Shown one piece after another: positions 58,674 to 64,000 of a stretch of DNA of 64,000 nucleotides. The notes under the pieces are model-generated. The model ran no database searches. It was not told the origin of the DNA and worked only from the letters and a program-made list of their open reading frames with translations. Positions within the stretch are counted from its first letter, which is position 1, and each line of letters starts with the position of its first letter. The DNA lies in NCBI GenBank assembly GCA_008690995.1, contig VRMN01000011.1:434001-498000 (forward strand), written 5' to 3'. A program made the translations under genes and the position numbers. This DNA is from Porphyridium purpureum. Taxonomy: Eukaryota; Rhodophyta; Bangiophyceae; Porphyridiales; Porphyridiaceae.

Positions 58674-59669
58674 ATGGACGGGTATGTGGGCGCGGGCACG
58701 GCGCACCAAAAGACAGTGAGAATGGCGGGCGTCGTGGGGAGTGCGGATGCGCACGGCGCGACGGAGCAGCAGCGTAGGTACGCGGGCGAATTGGCCGCAA
58801 AGCAGCAGCAGCTCAAGCGCGCGTACGCGTACGGCTCCGGCGCGGGCGGGCCAGCAACGGGCGCCTCGGCGCTGGACATGAGGCAGCAGCAACATGAACA
58901 GATGGCGAACATGGCCAGCGTTATGTTGCAAGGCGGCGAAGGAATGTACGCAACCAGCGCGCGCTTTGGCGGCTCTTCTGGGGCTCCGGCCACGTTCACA
59001 CAGCATCAGGGCGCCACGATGCTCGCCGGCTTGCAGGTAAATGGCGGCCCGAGTGTCGCAGGATCTGCCTCGGGACATGCGGCGATGCCGCAGCTTGGCC
59101 AGCACGGATCATTTGCAAATGGCGAGCAGTTTTCGCTGAGCTCCAGTCAGGACACGGGTACGGCAAATACGTCGAAGGCTGGTGGAGCGCTAAGCGCGGG
59201 CTCGCGCGTACGCAAGCCCTATCGCGTGACCAAGTCGCGCGAGGCGTGGACCACCGAGGAGCATCAGAGCTTTCTGGACGCGCTGCTGGAGCACGGGCGT
59301 GACTGGAAGCTTATTCAAAAACGAGTCAAGTCGAAGGATTTACAGCAGGTGCGCTCCCACGCGCAGAAATACTTTCTAAAGGTGCAGAAGAATAATACGG
59401 GCGAAGTCATCCCGCCCGCTCGCCCGAAGAGGAAGAGTGCACTGCCGTATCCGCGCAGCGCGAAGATGCAAACGCCTCAAGAACAAGAGCAACCACAGCG
59501 ACAAGAACAGCAACAGCAAGAACGCCACCAGCAGCAGATGGATCGATGCGGTGGGTCGCAAGGCAGTTTAAGCGAAGTGGCAGAACATCCTGTGGATTGG
59601 CAAGGCCTGCAGCGACAGCAGCGACTTCACCTTCAGTTTCAGCTACAACAGCAACAACAACAGCAACAA

Positions 59670-59701
<32 letters not shown>

Positions 59702-60593
59702 GCAGCAGCAACATCACTCATTCCAGCCGCAGGTGCAACAGGCAGACTGGAGTCATGTGACAATGGACCAGCTCGAGTTCAACTACATGTATCATGTCAG
59801 ACAAGGCATGCTGCTGAGAGAGGCCATGATTGAGCAGGAGCACCAGGCTCTGCAGGCACAGCAGCAACAACGAGCGATAGGCTGTGACATCGGAGTCGGG
59901 TCAGGGGCCGTACCGTGGACGATGTATCAGCCATCGCAGCCGACTGCAGCACCATCGAGCTCGGGAAGCCCATTCTCGATGAAGGGCACCCCGGCATACA
60001 CTGTTTCATTCGCTGGCACAGACGCAGGTTCGCAACCGAGTATGACAGCGCTTATGGAGGCTTCACGAATGCCTACACTGCTCGCGTACCAGATGCAGCA
60101 GCAGCAACAGCAGAAGCAGCAGCACCAGCAGGAGGCCATGAACTGCAATAGTACACCCAGCAGTATCTCGAGGCGCGCGGGCCAGGGATACCGCCAAGAG
60201 CAGGCTGATGAACATCAGATCGGCCCGGGCGCGGCGCACGTATACTCCGAGCTGTCTCTACCAATGACAGACCACGAAAGCAGTGCGCAGCGCTCGAGCG
60301 CCGACCCGTATACTCATCAGCACCAGCAGCTGCGTCAAAAGCAAGTGTTCAAGGTACCCAGTCTCTTATCCTCAGGGGCCTTTTCCTACCTGGGGTGCGG
60401 CAGCGTATCATCCCTGGCCGAGCCGGAATCTGCGAGGGCGTTTCGAAGGAGACAGAGCATGGAGAGCGAGCATGTCGACGCTACTGCGGCAGCGCGAGAG
60501 TGCCTGCGCTCGGACGGTGTGTTTGTACAGCAGACCGACATTGCAGAGTTGTCAGACGCGGCAGCTTCGTTGCAACAGTTTGCGCATCAATGA
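58674..60593 (+). CDS. REVEILLE/CCA1-type single-MYB (SHAQKYF) transcription factor
   Basis: 639 residues from the ATG at 58674 (a second ATG at 58722 is also plausible). In plants this group binds evening elements and runs the circadian clock and light responses. The MYB repeat at about 185-237 reads [20 protein letters not shown] through [10 protein letters not shown], with SHAQKYF at 228-234. It is followed at about 247-260 by [14 protein letters not shown], equivalent to the PxPRPKRKAAHPYP stretch that marks REVEILLE/LHY-CCA1-like proteins. The rest is Gln/Ser-rich and includes a pure run of 22 Gln (59646-59711) and several shorter Q tracts. Targets are unknown. A clock role here is inferred from family only. 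Confidence 0.92.
59646..59711 (+). repeat. Poly-glutamine (CAG/CAA) tract in the MYB factor
   Basis: 22 consecutive glutamine codons mixing CAG and CAA, the mix arguing for selection on the protein rather than a fresh CAG expansion. Confidence 0.9.
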
Positions 60594-60887
60594 TGATTCT
60601 CGCAGTCCTCGAAAGAGCGACCAAGAGGACAGCTATACCCAGCCCACGATCGATGAAAGATGGGACAGTCGGACGCTTTACCATGACTGTGAATGAGAGG
60701 GCATCGAACGACGACACTTTCTTTATTTTTTCTTCAAGTAGACCACATTGTAATTTGAAAGCGATTTTGTAAATGTGAACTGCATGGTCTGAAATCCATT
60801 CCGTACCTTGGGGCCCTGTTTGCTCTGAAAGTTTATTGTTTTCATCAATTAAACCCTTCGCGGCTGCCTGCCAAAGGCTACGCCTCG

Positions 60888-63800
60888 TCACCAGTCGCGC
60901 GACTCGACGTCCAATCGAAGAGAAAATAACGAGTCAAAGTCTGCTTCCTGCGGATCGTCCGGCAAAGGGCCTAAGCATTCATCATCTGTATTGCGATGAG
61001 CATTTTTCACGGCATCTGGACAGCCCATTTCAAGCCCAGCCTCTCGTTCCACTTCTCTGCGGGACCGAAACAACGAGTTCGCGTGGCCAGAATCGCTGAA
61101 GTTTTGAAGCTTCTGCGGAGCTTTATCAGGCGCGGCTCCAACAGGCATCTTCATGACAGTCATATATCCGGATCCTAGGCGAGGCTCACAAGCGTAACTA
61201 GCGAAGGCATCGGTCGACACATTATTGTCGTCTCTTTCGCTCGCATCGAGTATCTGTTTTGGCTGTGCAAGGCTTGTCAGTCGTTGCCCAATGACCTTGT
61301 GCGGAGTCTGTGGCTCATCTATGTCCAGCTCTTCTCTGTGCCGTTTACGCTCATCCGACTTGGCTGAGTGGAAATTCAATCTTCTCGCAATCGGGCTCGA
61401 TGATGCCTTTCTGGGCCCTGCGCCGATTTCGGGAGTGCTGACTGGATCCGGCTTTGAATCACTGGTGTCGGTCATTTCAAGCTGCTCAGACTTCTTCTTC
61501 AAGCATGCGGGCATTGGCGCCGAGTCGGGTCCTCGAACTCGTCCCTTTCCTTGACCCTTTCCTTGCCCCGTTCCTTGTCCCTTTTCTTGTCCCTTTTCTT
61601 GTCCCTGTGCGGACAAAATAGCGGGCGATGAAAGAGGTTGAGGAAGCAACTCATCATTCTGTAGAGATTCTGGCCGTTCGCCTCCTAGAATTTTCTTTCC
61701 ACTTCCGCGAGGACGCCCTCGTCCTCGCTTCACGCTGGTGCCATGCACGGACGCAGGGTTGTAGTCCGGATCCACTACAGCCTGATTGAAGGGGAGACGG
61801 TCTCGCAATTCTTGTTCCAGTCGCGACTGCGCCGACAAATGTTTTTCGGCCTTTCTCCCGCGTGGCCGTCCTCGACTGTTCTTCGCAGCCGGTACGGATA
61901 TCGAATGCTTCAAAATAGAGGTTTTTGCTTCGCATAGTTCTCGATTCGCTTCGTGTTCGACGCGACGTGTGCTTTCCTTGCTGCCCACGTCTAGGCCTCT
62001 GAGTTTGGCGACATCACGCTGCACCGGCGTCCGACCCGCGATTGGCTTCGTGACGCGAGACATGAGCTTGTCCGGACGCACCAATGCAAACTCACTCTCG
62101 TCAAGTTCCGGTTCGCGCCAAGCACCTTTGACATTTCGCAGCAAGAAGGGCAGGCGCGGGCCCAGCAACAACAGAGCACCATTTGCATTCGCTTCCCTAT
62201 GTCTTGGCAACTTTCCGCACACCAGCACGGGTCGCTTATGTACATACCACCTAAACTTCAAGCCCAGAACACTAGCACGACTCTTCCTCCATTTCGACCT
62301 GTCGAGGAGACCAAGCTCAAAGTTTTTCTTGACAGACATTTGCACACCTTCCCTAGACATGCAACGCGCCCTGCGCGAAAAAATAAATTCCGTGTCCGGG
62401 CCAAGTCCAGTGGCAAACGAGTGAGGGGCGTCCAGTATGCGATCCGGCGTGGAATTAGACCCTTTGCTTCTCACGTCCTGCTTCTTTCTCTTCTTCCTAA
62501 CATTCGAATCTTCCTCATCAGCCTTTCTCGGCGACTTATGACTTCCATCATAATGCTCGCGGTGGGCCGCGCACAAAATGCTTGACCCATCCTGCAACAG
62601 AAAGCACTTGGCTGCGAAAAGACAACGCCTATGAAACGATTTGCGGCACGCGCCGAGTAGACATCCAATCGTCGCGCCGCGCTCGTGACAATGATGGCAT
62701 TTGAGTCGCCGGCCGCGTCTATATGCAGCTATGACGTTTGTCAGCTCCTCACCAGCGTCGTCTTCACTACCAGCGTCTCCAAGATCCACGGTGCACACTT
62801 CTGGCGCGAGAGCGGCGCAGTTGTAGTGTACAAAGATTGGCGGTTTGCCCACTTCTAAACGGTACGGGCCCACCAAGTCCTCTGCGGCAATGCTCCTCTC
62901 TCTGGGAGTCATCGGCGAGGCCGCCGGGCAAAGTGCACACGAGCGCCGTTCAACAGGAACCTCAATGTTCACTATCGAGTCTGGGTCAATTAGTGAAGTT
63001 GACTTGATGCGTTTCTTGCTACTTGAACTGATCAATACATGATCATCCGCCAACTTTTCCCTCGTCGATGGAGACGTGGAACTTTCAGGGCGCGACAGAG
63101 CAGCCGCTAGCGGACTCGCAAGCTCCTGGCTACGACCCAACTCGAGCCGGGGTTTGTGAGATGTCAAGGCTCCACTGAACGCGGGTGCTTGTCGTTTCCA
63201 GTGTCCCTGCATTTCTGAAAAAGCCTTCGTGACGTGCTGATGCTTTCCATGAAGCACAAAGTCTTCGTCATCGTCGTCGTCGCTTTCAGAGTTAATATGA
63301 TTCTCCTCGGACGCACGAAGAGAATTCAAAGGATGAAAAGAGTCGTTGTTTCTCACAGGCAGCTTTGCCTTTGTCGGCGAAGTAAGAATCTCTGCATCAT
63401 TAAAAAAGTCTCGAGGTTCCTTGACATGCTCACGAACCCGCCGCGCTTTGTTGACGGGAGCCAAAGCATCGCGAGGAAGAGCTGGCTCTGAAGCTGTCGA
63501 TTGTCTGCAAATAATCTCTTTCGGCTTCAGAAATATGTTTGCTTCGTCTGCGCTCCCTGGAGGCGGCAGGGGCGCAAAAGAAGTACCTTCTCGACCGAGT
63601 TGCCTTGAACCAGGGATCGGTGCCCTTCCTGCATCAGGGACTGATGAGCATACTGGCAAACCGGAGGACGCCAAAACCACTTCTTCATATTCTGTCCCTG
63701 ACGAAGAAGAAAGACAGGGTGTTGCCTTGCCAGTTTCAAGAGCAATTCCTCTCCCTGCGCCTCCTCGGCTTGCAGTTGCCACGTCTTGGACAGAGGTTGA

Positions 63801-63956
63801 AAGACTTATTGATCGACAGCTTCTGGGCGCATTTGGTAGTTGCAGAGGGCTAATCTTGCGCCTAGATGTTAATTTGGCCTGGTCTCTACGTGCCTTCGAT
63901 TCCGGGACCGTCGGCTCCGTTTCGAGCTCGCGATGGGGTTCGCTTGCGGCCGACAT
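60888..63956 (-). CDS. ePHD zinc-finger / AT-hook chromatin-associated protein
   Basis: 1022 residues from the ATG at 63956. Extended PHD (ePHD) modules read histone tails or bind DNA. The module at about 340-466 has SCALCP (Cys340, Cys343), IFVHYNCAAL, RRLKCHHCHERGATIGC, CRKSFHRRCLF and ILCAAHREH, giving the zf-PHD/ePHD series of Cys and His. After it, FRWYVHKRPVLVCGKLPRH is unassigned. Two AT-hook-like cores (RGRPRG) appear, in SRGRPRGRKA and KRGRGRPRGSGKK, followed by a tandem GQEKGQEKGQGTGQGKGQGK segment. Flanks are charged and disordered, with a poly-acidic run SESDDDDDEDF at about 223-233. No SET, bromo or catalytic domain is seen. Convergent with the MYB gene, 294 bp between stops. Confidence 0.88.
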   Translation of the reverse strand: MSAASEPHRELETEPTVPESKARRDQAKLTSRRKISPLQLPNAPRSCRSISLSTSVQDVATASRGGAGRGIALETGKATPCLSSSSGTEYEEVVLASSGLPVCSSVPDAGRAPIPGSRQLGREGTSFAPLPPPGSADEANIFLKPKEIICRQSTASEPALPRDALAPVNKARRVREHVKEPRDFFNDAEILTSPTKAKLPVRNNDSFHPLNSLRASEENHINSESDDDDDEDFVLHGKHQHVTKAFSEMQGHWKRQAPAFSGALTSHKPRLELGRSQELASPLAAALSRPESSTSPSTREKLADDHVLISSSSKKRIKSTSLIDPDSIVNIEVPVERRSCALCPAASPMTPRERSIAAEDLVGPYRLEVGKPPIFVHYNCAALAPEVCTVDLGDAGSEDDAGEELTNVIAAYRRGRRLKCHHCHERGATIGCLLGACRKSFHRRCLFAAKCFLLQDGSSILCAAHREHYDGSHKSPRKADEEDSNVRKKRKKQDVRSKGSNSTPDRILDAPHSFATGLGPDTEFIFSRRARCMSREGVQMSVKKNFELGLLDRSKWRKSRASVLGLKFRWYVHKRPVLVCGKLPRHREANANGALLLLGPRLPFLLRNVKGAWREPELDESEFALVRPDKLMSRVTKPIAGRTPVQRDVAKLRGLDVGSKESTRRVEHEANRELCEAKTSILKHSISVPAAKNSRGRPRGRKAEKHLSAQSRLEQELRDRLPFNQAVVDPDYNPASVHGTSVKRGRGRPRGSGKKILGGERPESLQNDELLPQPLSSPAILSAQGQEKGQEKGQGTGQGKGQGKGRVRGPDSAPMPACLKKKSEQLEMTDTSDSKPDPVSTPEIGAGPRKASSSPIARRLNFHSAKSDERKRHREELDIDEPQTPHKVIGQRLTSLAQPKQILDASERDDNNVSTDAFASYACEPRLGSGYMTVMKMPVGAAPDKAPQKLQNFSDSGHANSLFRSRREVEREAGLEMGCPDAVKNAHRNTDDECLGPLPDDPQEADFDSLFSLRLDVESRDW

Positions 63957-64000
63957 AGCAGCGCGAAAACCCGCTGGTTTCGCTTTCCGTACTTTAGTGC
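63957..64000. other. Window edge, upstream of the ePHD gene
   Basis: Only 44 bases of the promoter side are present; nothing can be said about it. Confidence 0.5.

Noticed and set aside
57569-58999. 476-codon minus-strand frame upstream of and antisense to the MYB gene
   Set aside because: Dominated by simple repeats (SLSLSL, HTHTHT, poly-Gly), a by-product of GA, GT and GGN microsatellites.
61545-61610. Tandem CCTT-rich 12-bp repeats as a possible intergenic satellite
   Set aside because: They encode the in-frame GQEKGQGKG segment of the ePHD protein, so they are coding repeats.
1-64000. Mobile elements, virus-derived elements, CRISPR arrays, bacterial operons
   Set aside because: No reverse transcriptase, integrase, transposase or capsid motif, no long terminal or inverted repeats and no regular spacer-repeat array were seen.

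Overview
This is nuclear DNA of a compact, intron-poor eukaryotic alga. A unicellular red alga of the Porphyridium type is my best inference. Beta-tubulin, a PLATZ zinc-finger protein, a REVEILLE/CCA1-type SHAQKYF MYB factor, mitochondrial ribosomal proteins, Golgi nucleotide-sugar and PAPS-type transporters, a type II Golgi glycosyltransferase and a lone starch/glycogen-binding (CBM48) protein all occur, each as one uninterrupted reading frame. No organism name can be read from the sequence itself. I read 28 credible protein genes plus one doubtful ORF. Starts were chosen at ATG; several frames stay open upstream of the ATG only through non-ATG codons.

Layout. Bases 1-2425: no confident gene, with possible split-gene remnants in the first kilobase. 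2.4-13 kb: P5C reductase; two tandem secreted paralogues; a tRNA m1A58 methyltransferase divergent from a probable mitoribosomal mS26-like protein; beta-tubulin; a small Ser-rich protein. 14-24 kb: an RNA polymerase I factor (TAF1B/Rrn7-like), a DPP8/9-type prolyl peptidase, a bZIP factor and PLATZ. 25-37 kb: the CBM48 protein, a SMARCAL1-like helicase divergent from a PAPS-type transporter, a short LOV photoreceptor-like protein, and an unusual kinase-M23-aminotransferase fusion. A gap of about 3.8 kb follows. 40-53 kb: EF-hand protein, SLC35-type transporter, an unrecognised protein, uL24m divergent from a small membrane protein, a double-domain glycosyltransferase, a head-to-head pair of LITAF-domain paralogues, and a PurM that looks like the Bacteroidota type. 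53-64 kb: a CLEC16A-like protein, the MYB factor, and an ePHD/AT-hook chromatin protein.

Neighbours mostly alternate in strand, giving short divergent promoters (100-150 bp) and close convergent ends (14 bp in one case). There is no operon-like pathway grouping. Secretion and cell-wall functions recur: a PAPS-type transporter, a nucleotide-sugar transporter, a glycosyltransferase and lectin-like secreted proteins, which would fit an alga making sulphated polysaccharide (inference).

The most striking unexplained signal is an 8-base motif, CACTGTAC (reverse GTACAGTG). It recurs singly or in clusters of 2-4 in intergenic DNA, mostly 65-400 bp upstream of ATGs of unrelated genes. Related arrangements are a perfect 14-bp palindrome before purM and a 10-bp inverted repeat before the LOV gene. 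I saw no tRNA or rRNA gene, no CRISPR, and no transposon or virus-derived element.
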